Positions 32,518-40,945 are shown, counted from the first letter of the stretch. The stretch is DNA of 64,000 bases from Allokutzneria multivorans (GCF_039537405.1 NZ_BAABAL010000007.1:1-64000); one strand, 5' to 3'. Notes: generated from the letters alone by a model not told the origin. Numbers and translations: made by a program.

Positions 32518-33861
32518 ATGCAGGAGAAACTGGCCGAGTTCGTCGCATCCAAGGCCGAAGAGCTGGGCATCCCGGGCGTCGCGGTCGGGCTACTGGTCGA
32601 CGGCGAGATGATCACCGCCGCGCACGGCGTGACCAGCACCGCTCACCCCGCGCCGGTCGACGCCGAGACGCTGTTCCACCTGGCATCGGTGACCAAGTCC
32701 TTCACCGGGACCGCCGTGATGCGCCTGGTCGGACAGGGCAAGGTCGAGCTGGACGCGCCCGTGCGGCGCTACGTCCCGGACCTCGCGCTCTCCGACGAGG
32801 AGGCCGCCGAGCGGATCACCGTGCTGCACCTGCTCAACCACACCTCCGGACTGGACTGGGGCGTGCTCGACGGCGACGAGGACGACCTCGGGCTCAGTGC
32901 GCACGTCGCCCGCATGGTCGAGCTGCCGATGATCGCGCCGCCCGGCACCCGCGCCTCCTACAGCCAGTCCGGCTACAACCTGCTCGGGCGCATGATCGAG
33001 AACGTGACGGGACTGCCGTTCGAGCGCGCGATCGCCGAACTGGTGCTCGACCCGGTGGGGTTGACGAACACGTTCTTCGACCTGGACGACGTGATCGTGC
33101 GGAAGTTCGCCGTGGGCCACAACGCCGACGAGGACGGCACGATGCGCGCCGCCCAGCCGTGGAAGGCGTGGCGGGCCGGTGCGCGCGGCAACAACCCGGG
33201 CGGCGGCATCGTGTCGTCGGTGAGCGATGTGCTGAAGTGGGCCCGCTTCCACGTCGAGACCGAGGACGAGCTGCTGCGCGGAATGCGGGACAAGACCGTC
33301 GATCTGCGCGCGAGCACGCTCGGCGACGGCTTCGGGATCAGCTGGTTCCTGCGCGAGATCGACGGCGTGCGCACCATCGGCCACGGCGGCTCCGGCAACG
33401 GCCAGTTCGCCGAGCTGCTGATCGCGCCGGAGCGGAACTTCGCCGTGGTCGCACTGGCCAACGCCGGACCCGATGGCTACAACTTCAACCAGGCCGTGGT
33501 GCGCTGGGCCTTGGAGAACCACCTCGGGCTCGTCGAGCGCGAGCCGGAGCCGTTGCCCTACAACGAAGAGCGGGCTCGGGAGTTCGTAGGCCGTTACGAG
33601 AACGACGCGATGCGGATCGACATCGCCGCCGACGGCGCCGAGGTGACCCTCGGCGTGGGGATCAGGCCCGAGATCCGCGCGGCCGCCGAGACCGAGATGC
33701 CGCCGGACTACGCGCCCGCCCCGATCGGCCTGCTGCCCGACGACGAGTACGTGCTGCTCGGAGGCGGTATGCAGGGCCAGCGCGGGTACTTCAGCCGTGA
33801 CGCGGACGGCGCCGTCACGGGCGTCGACCTCGCCGGGCGGCTGTTCAGCCGGAGTTGCTGA
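32518..33861 (+). CDS. Serine hydrolase of the class C beta-lactamase/esterase fold
   Basis: A 447-residue cytoplasmic protein (no signal peptide) of the beta-lactamase/D-alanyl carboxypeptidase/EstB family. The nucleophile is S57 in SVTK, the second motif is Y148-S-Q in ASYSQSGYN, and HGG at 289-291 in TIGHGGSGNG stands in for the KTG box. Such proteins are usually esterases or peptidases rather than antibiotic-resistance enzymes. A C-terminal lipocalin-like domain (about 350-447) follows. GGAGG upstream fixes the ATG. A divergent TetR with clear operators controls it. Confidence 0.87.
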   Translation: MQEKLAEFVASKAEELGIPGVAVGLLVDGEMITAAHGVTSTAHPAPVDAETLFHLASVTKSFTGTAVMRLVGQGKVELDAPVRRYVPDLALSDEEAAERITVLHLLNHTSGLDWGVLDGDEDDLGLSAHVARMVELPMIAPPGTRASYSQSGYNLLGRMIENVTGLPFERAIAELVLDPVGLTNTFFDLDDVIVRKFAVGHNADEDGTMRAAQPWKAWRAGARGNNPGGGIVSSVSDVLKWARFHVETEDELLRGMRDKTVDLRASTLGDGFGISWFLREIDGVRTIGHGGSGNGQFAELLIAPERNFAVVALANAGPDGYNFNQAVVRWALENHLGLVEREPEPLPYNEERAREFVGRYENDAMRIDIAADGAEVTLGVGIRPEIRAAAETEMPPDYAPAPIGLLPDDEYVLLGGGMQGQRGYFSRDADGAVTGVDLAGRLFSRSC

Positions 33862-34657
33862 CCAGGAAGTCCGCGATGAGCGGCGCGATCTCGTCGACCT
33901 TGTCCTCCAACGCGAAGTGCCCGGTCTCGAACAGGTGCAACTGGGCGTCCGGCACGTCGCGGAGGTAGGCCCGCGCGCCCGCCTCGCTGAAGAACATGTC
34001 GCCGGTCCCCCACACGATCAGCGTCGGTGGCCGGTGCACGCGCAGCCACTGCTGCCACTGCGGGTACAGCTCGACGTTGCTGCGGTAGTCCCGCGCGATC
34101 TGGTCCTGGATCTCCTTGCGGCCAGGCAGATCCATGAAGTGCTGGTCCAACGTCCAGCCATCCGGTGCGATGGCGTCCACATCGGACACTCCGACCTCGT
34201 ACTGGGCGCGGGTGAACGGCAGCGTGAACGCCTCCGGCTGCGGGCCGTTCTCGATGAACTCCTTGGCGACCTCGGCCAGCCCGTCCTCGTAGGCGTTGCC
34301 GTTCTGCACCACCAACCCGGCGATCCACTCCGGGTGCCGCGTGGCGATGCGGAAGCCGACCGGCGCGCCGTAGTCGAAGACGTACACGAAGAACCGCTCT
34401 AGGCCGACCGCCTCCACGAAGCCCTCCACCACCCGCGACAGGTACTCGAAGGAGTACTCGACGTCCGGGGTGTCGGTGTGGCCGAAGCCCGGGTAGTCCG
34501 GCGCGATCACGTGGAAGCGGTCGGCCAAGCGGTCCATCAGCTCCTTGAACTGGTGCGACGCCGACGGAAAACCGTGCAGCAGCAACAACGTCGGCGCTGC
34601 ACGGGGCCCGGCTTCCCGGTAGTGCACCCGCACGCCGTCCACCTCGACGAACCTCAT
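33845..34657 (-). CDS. Alpha/beta hydrolase (epoxide hydrolase/haloalkane dehalogenase-like)
   Basis: A 270-residue hydrolase. HGFP (29-32) forms the oxyanion region, and the nucleophile elbow is VFDYGAPVG with Asp95 rather than Ser, the hallmark of epoxide hydrolases and haloalkane dehalogenases. The catalytic His is in ETGHFALED near the C-terminus. It therefore probably opens epoxides or removes halide through a covalent Asp ester. The 3' end overlaps the convergent serine hydrolase gene by 17 bases. It is divergent from a CGNR zinc-finger regulator. Confidence 0.87.
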   Translation of the reverse strand: MRFVEVDGVRVHYREAGPRAAPTLLLLHGFPSASHQFKELMDRLADRFHVIAPDYPGFGHTDTPDVEYSFEYLSRVVEGFVEAVGLERFFVYVFDYGAPVGFRIATRHPEWIAGLVVQNGNAYEDGLAEVAKEFIENGPQPEAFTLPFTRAQYEVGVSDVDAIAPDGWTLDQHFMDLPGRKEIQDQIARDYRSNVELYPQWQQWLRVHRPPTLIVWGTGDMFFSEAGARAYLRDVPDAQLHLFETGHFALEDKVDEIAPLIADFLVSNSG

Positions 34658-34684
34658 GTCACATGCCTCCTAGCGACTCGGATG

Positions 34685-34738
34685 CATTAGGTATAGCTCA
34701 CGCGTTTCTAATGGGTCAAGCTTGTGCTGTAGCATTAG
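34685..34738. promoter_or_regulatory. CATTAG repeats in a divergent promoter
   Basis: CATTAG occurs at 34685-34690 and 34733-34738, and inverted as CTAATG at 34708-34713, all in the 85-base gap between the hydrolase and the CGNR regulator. The AT-rich hexamers stand out in this GC-rich region and are candidate binding sites for the CGNR protein. Confidence 0.5.
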
Positions 34739-34742
34739 TCGC

Positions 34743-35273
34743 ATGGTCCCCCTGATCGGCGAGCCGCTCCCCATCGACCTGGTGAACACCAGGACGTCCG
34801 AGGGCGACCTGCTCGACAGCCCGGAAGCGCTCTCCGCGTGGCTCGACTCGCAGGCCGACCGGCTCCCGCCGCTGGCGCGCGTCGAGCTGGCCCCCGTGCT
34901 CGCGCTCCGGGAGCACATCTCGCAGGCCCTGCGTGCCGCGCGCGTCGGCCTCGCACCGCCGCCGGAGTCCTTGGCCGCCTTGACTTCCGTACACCGCGCG
35001 GCGCCGCTCTACCGCGAGCTGTCGTGGACCGGCTCCGCCGTGAGCGCCACCCCCCGGCGCGGCGCCACCGCGACCGAAGTGCTGCTCGCCGAACTGGCCG
35101 AGGCCACCGCGGACCTGCTGACCAGCCCGGACATCACCAAGGTCCGCAACTGCGACGGCCCGGAGTGCCTCCTGCTGTTCCTGCCCGCGCACCCGCGCCG
35201 CCGCTGGTGCTCCCCGAAGATCTGCGGAAACCGCGTCCGAGTGGCCCGTTACTACCAACGCCACAAGCCGTGA
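34743..35273 (+). CDS. CGNR zinc-finger (ABATE-domain) regulator
   Basis: A 176-residue protein with an N-terminal ABATE-type helical domain (PLPIDLVNTRT... WLDSQADRL) and a C-terminal CGNR zinc finger, CDGPECLLLFL...RRWCSPKICGNRVRVARYYQR, whose four cysteines bind zinc and which is a putative DNA-binding module. These proteins are thought to be stress-related transcription regulators. It is divergent from the epoxide-hydrolase-like gene. Confidence 0.87.
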   Translation: MVPLIGEPLPIDLVNTRTSEGDLLDSPEALSAWLDSQADRLPPLARVELAPVLALREHISQALRAARVGLAPPPESLAALTSVHRAAPLYRELSWTGSAVSATPRRGATATEVLLAELAEATADLLTSPDITKVRNCDGPECLLLFLPAHPRRRWCSPKICGNRVRVARYYQRHKP

Positions 35274-35328
35274 AGCTCGGCCATTCTGGTGAATTCCCCA
35301 CCACGATGGCATGCTCAGTTGAAATTTC

Positions 35329-35357
35329 TTGACCTCCCCGCGGGGCGGCCCGATGCT
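35329..35357 (+). promoter_or_regulatory. Promoter of the GH43 gene with palindromic spacer
   Basis: TTGACC (35329-35334) and GATGCT (35352-35357) are separated by 17 bases. The spacer carries the dyad CCCCGCGGGG, a possible regulator site. Confidence 0.45.
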
Positions 35358-35398
35358 GTGACCGGCATCCGCCGCCCCACCCCGCGAGGAGGGCAAGA

Positions 35399-36850
35399 GT
35401 GTTACGTGCCAAGGGAATCGGTCTGCTGCTGGCGCTCATCGCCGCGCTGTTGACCGCTCCGGCCGCCGAGGCCGCGCCGACGTCCGGCTTCCGCAACCCC
35501 GTGCTGGAGAACGGCGCCGACCCGCAGATGGTCACCCACGACGGCTTCTACTACCTGACCTACACGCGCAACGACCACATCGCCGTGAGCAAGGCGCGGT
35601 CCGTCACCGAACTCGCCTCCGCGCCCGAGACGATCGTCTGGCGGGACGACACCCCGTCGCGCTGCTGCTTCATCTGGGCGCCGGAAATGCACTTCCTCCA
35701 AGGGAAGTGGTACATCTACTACACCGCGACCAACAGCGCGCACGTCCTCGCCGACCACCGCATGTACGTCCTGGAGAGCGCCGGCACCGACCCGCTCGGC
35801 CCGTACACGTTCAAGGGGCCGCTCGCCGCAGCCGCAGACCAGTACTCCTTGGACGGCACCGTGCTGACGATGCCCGACGGACGGCTGTACGCGATCTGGT
35901 CCGGCTGGGATCCCGGCACCGAGAAGCCGCAGAACCTCTACATCGCACCGATGAGCAACCCTTGGACCACAAGCGGTCCCCGCGTTCTCTTGTCCAGCCC
36001 CGTGCACCCGTGGGAAATGGAGAGCTTGTCCGTCAACGAAGGCGCCGCCGTGTTGTGGCGCAACGGCAAGCTGTTCCTGGCTTTCTCCGCCAGCGGGTGC
36101 ATGAGCCCCAACTACACGATCGGCCTGCTCACCTTCAACGGCGGCGATGTCCTGGACCCGACCGCGTGGACCAAGTCACCCCAGCCCCAGTTCAAGTCCT
36201 CCCCTGCCAACAACGCTTACGGCACAGCGCACAACAGCTTCTTCACCTCTCCCGACGGCTCCGAGACGTGGATCGCCTACCACGCCGTCACCAACCCCAA
36301 CGGCAGCTGCGGCGGTGACCGCTCCACCCGGATCCAACGCGTCGAGTGGCGCGCCGACGACACACCCGACTTCGGCATTCCTCTTGCCACGTCAACGACT
36401 TCACGCCTGCCCGCAGGCGACCCCGGCCCCGCGCGCCTCCGCGACGGCGACTACGTGCTCAAGGCTTCCCACAGCGGCAAGGCCCTCGACGTCGCTTCCG
36501 CCAGCACCCAGGACAACGCCGCCGTCATCCAATGGGAACCCCACGGCGGCCCCAACCAGGTGTGGCGCCTGCGTTCCCTGCCCGACGGCACCTACGAACT
36601 CCGCGCCAAGCACAGCGGCAAGCTTCTCACCGTTGACACCCGTGTCGTACAACGACGTTCAGTCGGCTCAGCCAACCAACGCTGGCACATCGACTCCGTC
36701 GGCCGCGACTACCGCATCTCCGTGAAGGCGGGCGGGCACGCGCTCTCCGTCGACCGTGGCTCGCTCACCGATGGCGCGAACATCCTTGCGTCGCACTACC
36801 TTTACGGGCCTGAGCAGAAGTGGCGCCTCAGCTACCTGCCCGCTTCGTAG
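35399..36850 (+). CDS. Secreted GH43-type glycosidase with ricin B lectin domain
   Basis: A 483-residue secreted protein with a signal peptide (about 1-26). A five-bladed propeller of GH43 type (about 30-345) has the Asp base in NGADPQMV, the WAPEMH strand, a SLDGTV Asp and a Glu in VNEGAAV. A beta-trefoil ricin/CBM13 domain (about 350-483) shows repeated QW-type blades (VIQWEPHGGPNQVWRL, SANQRWHI, GPEQKWRL). By family it is an exo-arabinofuranosidase, xylosidase or related enzyme; the exact linkage is unknown. The GTG start has GAGGAGG 8 bases upstream. It overlaps the convergent small gene by 19 bases. Confidence 0.85.
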   Translation: MLRAKGIGLLLALIAALLTAPAAEAAPTSGFRNPVLENGADPQMVTHDGFYYLTYTRNDHIAVSKARSVTELASAPETIVWRDDTPSRCCFIWAPEMHFLQGKWYIYYTATNSAHVLADHRMYVLESAGTDPLGPYTFKGPLAAAADQYSLDGTVLTMPDGRLYAIWSGWDPGTEKPQNLYIAPMSNPWTTSGPRVLLSSPVHPWEMESLSVNEGAAVLWRNGKLFLAFSASGCMSPNYTIGLLTFNGGDVLDPTAWTKSPQPQFKSSPANNAYGTAHNSFFTSPDGSETWIAYHAVTNPNGSCGGDRSTRIQRVEWRADDTPDFGIPLATSTTSRLPAGDPGPARLRDGDYVLKASHSGKALDVASASTQDNAAVIQWEPHGGPNQVWRLRSLPDGTYELRAKHSGKLLTVDTRVVQRRSVGSANQRWHIDSVGRDYRISVKAGGHALSVDRGSLTDGANILASHYLYGPEQKWRLSYLPAS

Positions 36851-37203
36851 TACTCCCGCACGCGCTCGAAGATCGCGATGTCTGTGTCGCGCTGCCACTC
36901 CGGCAGCGCGGCCCAGTCCGCCACGTAACCCGGCTTCGGATCCGGAACGTGCTTGTAGATCTGCGCGATCCAGCAGGTGGCGACGAACCGCCCCTTCTGC
37001 TCATCGGTCAACTTCGCCGCGTTGCCGCCGCTGAGCCTCAGGAGATCCAGCACCTGCTGGCACACGGCCGCAGCTGATTCCCTTTCCCAGTTCGGAGTCT
37101 GCTCCCACGGCGCCACGTACCCCGGCTTGGGCTCACCCGGGAAGTACCGCCGCACCCCCTCGATCCACGCATCCCGGAACAGGCGCCCCAGCTCGACGTT
37201 CAC
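36832..37203 (-). CDS. Small protein with duplicated PKPGYVA-W motif, coupled to XRE regulator
   Basis: A 123-residue protein of no family I can name. It is an internal duplication: EPKPGYVAPWEQTPNWER (about 23-40) and DPKPGYVADWAALPEWQR (about 88-105), each followed by a helix with a VCQQV or FERV end. AAGGA is 8 bases before the GTG start, which shares the four bases GTGA with the stop codon of the XRE regulator upstream, so the two are translationally coupled. No signal peptide or membrane segment is present. Confidence 0.75.
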   Translation of the reverse strand: MNVELGRLFRDAWIEGVRRYFPGEPKPGYVAPWEQTPNWERESAAAVCQQVLDLLRLSGGNAAKLTDEQKGRFVATCWIAQIYKHVPDPKPGYVADWAALPEWQRDTDIAIFERVREYYEAGR

Positions 37204-38435
37204 GCAGTCGTCCTTTCGTTGAGGAAAGCGTTCAGTTCGGCATTCCCGGCCGTCCACAACCTGAGTCCTCGCACACGCCGAGCCAGGTAGCCGCTGTCTG
37301 TCTGCCGTGCGATCTCCACCGCCGCGTGAACATGAGCGGCGAACTGGTCCTTGTCACGGCGCTGCGCTCCGACAGCCGACAGATCCACGTGCACACCGCC
37401 GCGTCGTCGCGCTGATGTCGAGGCCGCCAGAGCCGCGACGAGGACGGGTTCTGCCAGGTCTGGCCGACCAAGCTCGACATAGGAAGTTCCGCGCTCCTCA
37501 GCAAGACGGTCCCCCGAGAATCGCAGCCATCCGGTCGCCGGGGGACCCGTCATGGGCAGACGCGTGACCTCCGCCGCCCTGTCCCAAGCTTGACGGCAGC
37601 CGTCAAGGTCTCTCATCCCGGCAAGCGCCTGCGCGGTGACGGCGCTGACCCAGTGGCGCGTCGGCAGGGTCCGATCCCCCCGCTCCGCCGCACGTCCGGC
37701 CATCTCCAGCAACGGCACCGCGTCGGCGAACCTGCGTTCGTACAAGCTGATGAAGGCGTGCCGGACCATGGCGCACGCCCAAAGATCGGCGTCGCGTGCT
37801 TCGCGCCCGGCGTTGGCGGCCTCCGAGTAGCACCGCGCCGCGTCGGCGTAGTGATCACGGTCGAACTGGATTTCACCGATCAACTGCAGGGCGTTGGCCA
37901 GGACCAGGCAGAGCCGTCGTCTGACTTCAAGGGTCTGCGGGCGGCTGAGCTGCGCCGTGAGGGCATCGACGTGAGACCGGACCGCGGGGTAGACCGTCGC
38001 CTTGGCATCCGCGTGCCGGTAGACCTGCCAAAGTCCGTCCGTGATGCTCTCGAAGCTGCTCATCGCTGCCGCGTCCAGCGGCCCGGGATGGGCGACGCGG
38101 TCGAGGCCCTCCGACAGGGCGGACAGGGAGACGGCCGCTCCCGCGAGAGTCAGCGTCCGCAGCAGCTGACGGCGATCCATGTCCTCGTCGGGCTCCTCCT
38201 GCTTCGGGAGCAAGGCCGCGAACAGCTGTTTCTGTTCTTCGCTCGCCCGGCTCAAAGCGATGTCCAGCAACTGCTTCGCCTGCTCACCCGGAGTGATCTC
38301 CGCGCCTCGGCGATCCCACTCCGCCACCGCGCGGTAGCTCACCCCGAGGTGTTCGGCGAACGCGCGCCCGGACAGGCGCAACGCGGTTCGGAGGGCACGC
38401 GCCTCACGCCCCGTCCACGTCCGCACCATCGTCAT
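37200..38435 (-). CDS. XRE-type helix-turn-helix regulator with TPR-like domain
   Basis: A 411-residue regulator. The N-terminal XRE helix-turn-helix (about 5-55, REARALRTALRLSGRAFAEHLGVSYRAVAEWDRRG) is followed by a hydrophobic linker (MDRRQLLRTLTLAGAAVSLSAL) and about 280 residues of TPR-like helices, a common actinomycete layout thought to sense a peptide or small ligand. GGGAG upstream supports the ATG at 38435. It is divergent from the 38.6-40.2 kb operon and coupled to the small gene downstream. Confidence 0.85.
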   Translation of the reverse strand: MTMVRTWTGREARALRTALRLSGRAFAEHLGVSYRAVAEWDRRGAEITPGEQAKQLLDIALSRASEEQKQLFAALLPKQEEPDEDMDRRQLLRTLTLAGAAVSLSALSEGLDRVAHPGPLDAAAMSSFESITDGLWQVYRHADAKATVYPAVRSHVDALTAQLSRPQTLEVRRRLCLVLANALQLIGEIQFDRDHYADAARCYSEAANAGREARDADLWACAMVRHAFISLYERRFADAVPLLEMAGRAAERGDRTLPTRHWVSAVTAQALAGMRDLDGCRQAWDRAAEVTRLPMTGPPATGWLRFSGDRLAEERGTSYVELGRPDLAEPVLVAALAASTSARRRGGVHVDLSAVGAQRRDKDQFAAHVHAAVEIARQTDSGYLARRVRGLRLWTAGNAELNAFLNERTTA

Positions 38436-38498
38436 GCCCGCGCTCCCCCGGTTCGCCACGACCATCGTGGCACATCGTGAACGCTCGACTACAGCATC

Positions 38499-38517
38499 GC
38501 TGCAGCACAACTGCAGC
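38499..38517. promoter_or_regulatory. Candidate XRE operator
   Basis: GCTGCAG and CTGCAGC form a perfect 7-bp inverted repeat around CACAA, in the gap between the XRE regulator gene and its divergent operon. Confidence 0.6.
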
Positions 38518-38592
38518 GCCACGACATTCCCTGGTCACCGGGTACGCCGCACGCTGATCACAGCATCCGCGCCACGACCGGAGGAGTCGACC

Positions 38593-39033
38593 ATGACCAC
38601 CGTTCCAGGCAGTTCTCTCCTCGCGCCGCCGCTGTTCAACAGGCTCGCGCGACGGATCGTCATCGAGCACCGAACGACGCTGTCCGAAGCCGAGGCGATC
38701 ATGTCCGACGCCCTCGCGTTCCTCGCCGCCTGCGCTCGCAACAGCGGCACCCCGCTGTCCCCGAGCCCGCGCGTCGACCTCGGCTGGCACACGTTCTTGC
38801 TGCATACCCAGGACTACGAACAGTTCTGCGATCGGCTCGCCGGGCGGTTCCTGCACCACGTGCCCACCGACGACCAGCACGACAACGCTCACGATGGGTT
38901 GGACCGCACCGTCCGAGCGATCCAGGACGCGGGCTTCACGGTAGAACCGTCCCTGTGGGCGAGCGCCAGCGCCCAGTGCACCGGTTGTCACGGTGGCTGT
39001 CATGACGATCCACCGCCGGACAAGATCGCGTAG
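38593..39033 (+). CDS. Glycine-rich-domain-type (DUF1399-like) small protein
   Basis: A 146-residue protein with the signature VDLGWHTFLLHTQDYEQFCDRLAGRFLHHVPTD (about 60-92), the core of the glycine-rich domain-containing proteins also found in plants. The C-terminus carries a Cys/His cluster, CTGCHGGCHDD, which could bind a metal. GGAGG about 7 bases upstream sets the ATG. It starts a three-gene operon with a phosphotransferase-like and a NUDIX gene. Function is unknown. Confidence 0.75.
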   Translation: MTTVPGSSLLAPPLFNRLARRIVIEHRTTLSEAEAIMSDALAFLAACARNSGTPLSPSPRVDLGWHTFLLHTQDYEQFCDRLAGRFLHHVPTDDQHDNAHDGLDRTVRAIQDAGFTVEPSLWASASAQCTGCHGGCHDDPPPDKIA

Positions 39034-39044
39034 GAGGGACGGCC

Positions 39045-39866
39045 GTGGCCCGCGTTGCCTGGGAACACCTTCCCGCCTCCGTCCGGCACGCCGTTGAGCG
39101 GCACACCGGCTCGGTGCTCGGAGCGCGTTCCCCCGCCGCGGGCCGCAGCTCCGACCTCTCGACCACACTGCACACCTCGGCCGGGCTCGTGTTCTGCAAG
39201 GGAATCCGCCAGAGCAGCCGCGGCGCGTGGATGCACCGCAACGAGGTGATCGTCAGCCCCCACCTTCCCGGCTGCGCACCGCGTCTACTGTGGACAGTAG
39301 AGGAGGACGACTGGTTGCTGCTCGGCTACGAACACGTCGCTGGGCGCCACGCCGACTTCTCCCCCGGCTCCTCCGATCTCCCGCTTGTGACCGATGCGCT
39401 GGCCACGCTTCACGGCCCAGCGCCGAGCGACGTTCAGAGCCTCTCCGAACGACTGCGCGCCGTCTCCGCCTGGGCCAGGCTGCGAGCGGCTCCTCCGGAC
39501 GATCTCCTTTCCTGGCAACGAGAACGGCTCGACCACTTCGTCGAACTGGAGCGCGTGGCGTTCGACGCGGTGGACGGTGACGCGTTGATCCACAGCGACC
39601 TGCACCCGCTGAACATCCTCATCAGCTCGAAGGCTCGGATCATCGACTGGGCTTGGGCATGCCGCGCCGCGCCGTGGGTCGACCACGAGCTGTTCGCCCT
39701 CCGCCTCGTCATCGCCGGGCACGAGCCGTCGCCCGACCCCGACCGCACGGCGTTCGCGGTCGCCATCTGCGGCCTGTGGGAGTACCGATCACGACGATCC
39801 CCCGCCCCGCACTGGGACGCGCTGCTCCGTGGCGCACGCCTGTGGACCCAGAAGGCACTTCGATGA
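39045..39866 (+). CDS. Aminoglycoside-phosphotransferase-fold kinase
   Basis: A 273-residue protein with the APH/choline-kinase fold. The catalytic segment is LIHSDLHPLNILI (HxDxxxxN, about residues 181-193) and the metal Asp is in RIIDWAWA. The N-terminal lobe is short but keeps VFCKGI as the ATP-binding Lys strand. It likely phosphorylates a small molecule. The GTG start follows AGGAGGG. Its stop overlaps the NUDIX start (ATGA). Confidence 0.82.
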   Translation: MARVAWEHLPASVRHAVERHTGSVLGARSPAAGRSSDLSTTLHTSAGLVFCKGIRQSSRGAWMHRNEVIVSPHLPGCAPRLLWTVEEDDWLLLGYEHVAGRHADFSPGSSDLPLVTDALATLHGPAPSDVQSLSERLRAVSAWARLRAAPPDDLLSWQRERLDHFVELERVAFDAVDGDALIHSDLHPLNILISSKARIIDWAWACRAAPWVDHELFALRLVIAGHEPSPDPDRTAFAVAICGLWEYRSRRSPAPHWDALLRGARLWTQKALR

Positions 39867-40216
39867 GCCAGCTCGCCTACCCCGTCTCGATCAAGGGCGT
39901 GGTGGTCCGCGACGGCAAGGTGCTGCTGCTGAAGAACGAGCGCGAGGAATGGGAGCTACCGGGCGGTCGGATCGAGCCCGGTGAAACCCCGGAGGAGTGC
40001 GTCGCCCGCGAGATCACCGAAGAGACGCAGTGGAAGGTGACGACCGGGCCGATCATCGACACGTGGATGTACTACATCGCCGTTGCCGGGAAGAACGTGT
40101 TCATCGCGACCTACGGCTGTCATCCGGCCAACGGTGGCGAGCCCGTGCTTTCCCATGAGCACAAGGAAATCGGCCTGTTCACCGAGGACGAAGTACGCGG
40201 CTTGAACATGCCCTAG
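39863..40216 (+). CDS. NUDIX hydrolase shortened by a nonsense codon
   Basis: A 117-residue NUDIX protein with the box GGRIEPGETPEECVAREITEET (residues about 33-54), whose final G is replaced by T. It ends at TAG 40214-40216 after RGLNMP. Reading on in frame gives GYMRSIATWFERLRADPAK and TGA at 40274-40276, the usual last helix of such proteins, where homologues have P-E-G-Y. A single GAG-to-TAG change would explain this. The truncated protein may still work; the full frame would be 39863-40276. It is coupled by ATGA to the kinase gene. Confidence 0.8.
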   Translation: MSQLAYPVSIKGVVVRDGKVLLLKNEREEWELPGGRIEPGETPEECVAREITEETQWKVTTGPIIDTWMYYIAVAGKNVFIATYGCHPANGGEPVLSHEHKEIGLFTEDEVRGLNMP

Positions 40217-40294
40217 GGCTACATGCGCTCCATCGCGACGTGGTTCGAGCGACTGCGCGCGGACCCGGCCAAGTGAGCCGTGACGGTGACGGCA

Positions 40295-40705
40295 CTACTC
40301 CACTTCGGCGTGTTCCTGCCAGGCGACACAGCCAGGCCGTCCGCCTGTCGCCACAAGCTCATGCACGGCCTTGCGGACGTCCCCCAAGAGAAGTTCGGCG
40401 CTGGCAGGGATCTGGCGTCGGTGGCCCATGTAGTCGTAGTCCACGGCCTTGATGTCGGCGCAACCGTTGAAGCTGGCCACCGATCCGGCAGGGTCAGCGT
40501 AGGTCATGAACCCCTTGCCACGCCGAGGGTCGATGCCGACGTAGGAAACGAGCCAGCCGCCCGGCCCCTGGTGGGACAGCTCGGCCAGCGGGGGCACGTC
40601 GAAGCCCTGACCGTCGACGACCATGCGATCCAACAGAGCGTCGAGATCCGCACCGTTCTCGATCACGGTCGGCTCGTCGTCCTCGATGCCGTACCAAGCT
40701 TCCAA
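40295..40705 (-). CDS. Imm1-family immunity protein
   Basis: A 136-residue cytoplasmic protein with the Imm1 features: EAWYG at the start, VSYVGIDPRRGKGFMTYA in the middle, DYDYMGHRRQIPASAELLLGDVRKAVHELVATGGRPGCVAWQ at the end. Imm1 proteins neutralise nucleic-acid-targeting (mostly deaminase) toxins of polymorphic or contact-dependent systems. No toxin gene lies beside it, so it is an orphan. The start is TTG with GGGGAG 6 bases upstream. Confidence 0.8.
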   Translation of the reverse strand: MEAWYGIEDDEPTVIENGADLDALLDRMVVDGQGFDVPPLAELSHQGPGGWLVSYVGIDPRRGKGFMTYADPAGSVASFNGCADIKAVDYDYMGHRRQIPASAELLLGDVRKAVHELVATGGRPGCVAWQEHAEVE

Positions 40706-40804
40706 CGCTTACTCCCCATCGTCCCCAGCAAGCCCGATTCATCAGACGGCGCACGCGTTGTCCGAAGGTCTACCACCGCGAACTCCGGGCGAAGGCACCG
40801 GAGG

Positions 40805-40945
40805 TAGCGGTGTCTTCAAGACCACCAAACCCCCGTTTCGATCATCGTTAACCGTACCAAACCCCAGCAGCGACAAGGGTTTGCTGTCGTTGAAGACCGC
40901 CGGGGAGGGGGTTAGGTGGTCTTGAAGACCGACAAACCCGGCGGC
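40805..40945. repeat. Dispersed palindromic intergenic element, copy B
   Basis: The element opens with GTCTTCAAGACC (40812-40823) plus ACCAAACCCCC. An inner pair follows (ATCATCGTTAACCG...ACCAAACCCC and GGGTTTGCTGTCGTTGAAGACC), and it closes with GGGGGTTAGGTGGTCTTGAAGACC as its right arm (palindrome 40918-40930). The outer arms are inverted copies of each other. It lies just 3' of the ROK gene. Confidence 0.8.

Noticed and set aside
32518..33861. Antibiotic-resistance beta-lactamase
   Set aside because: The fold is shared, but there is no signal peptide, the KTG box is HGG, and a lipocalin-like tail is present, pointing to an esterase or peptidase-like hydrolase.
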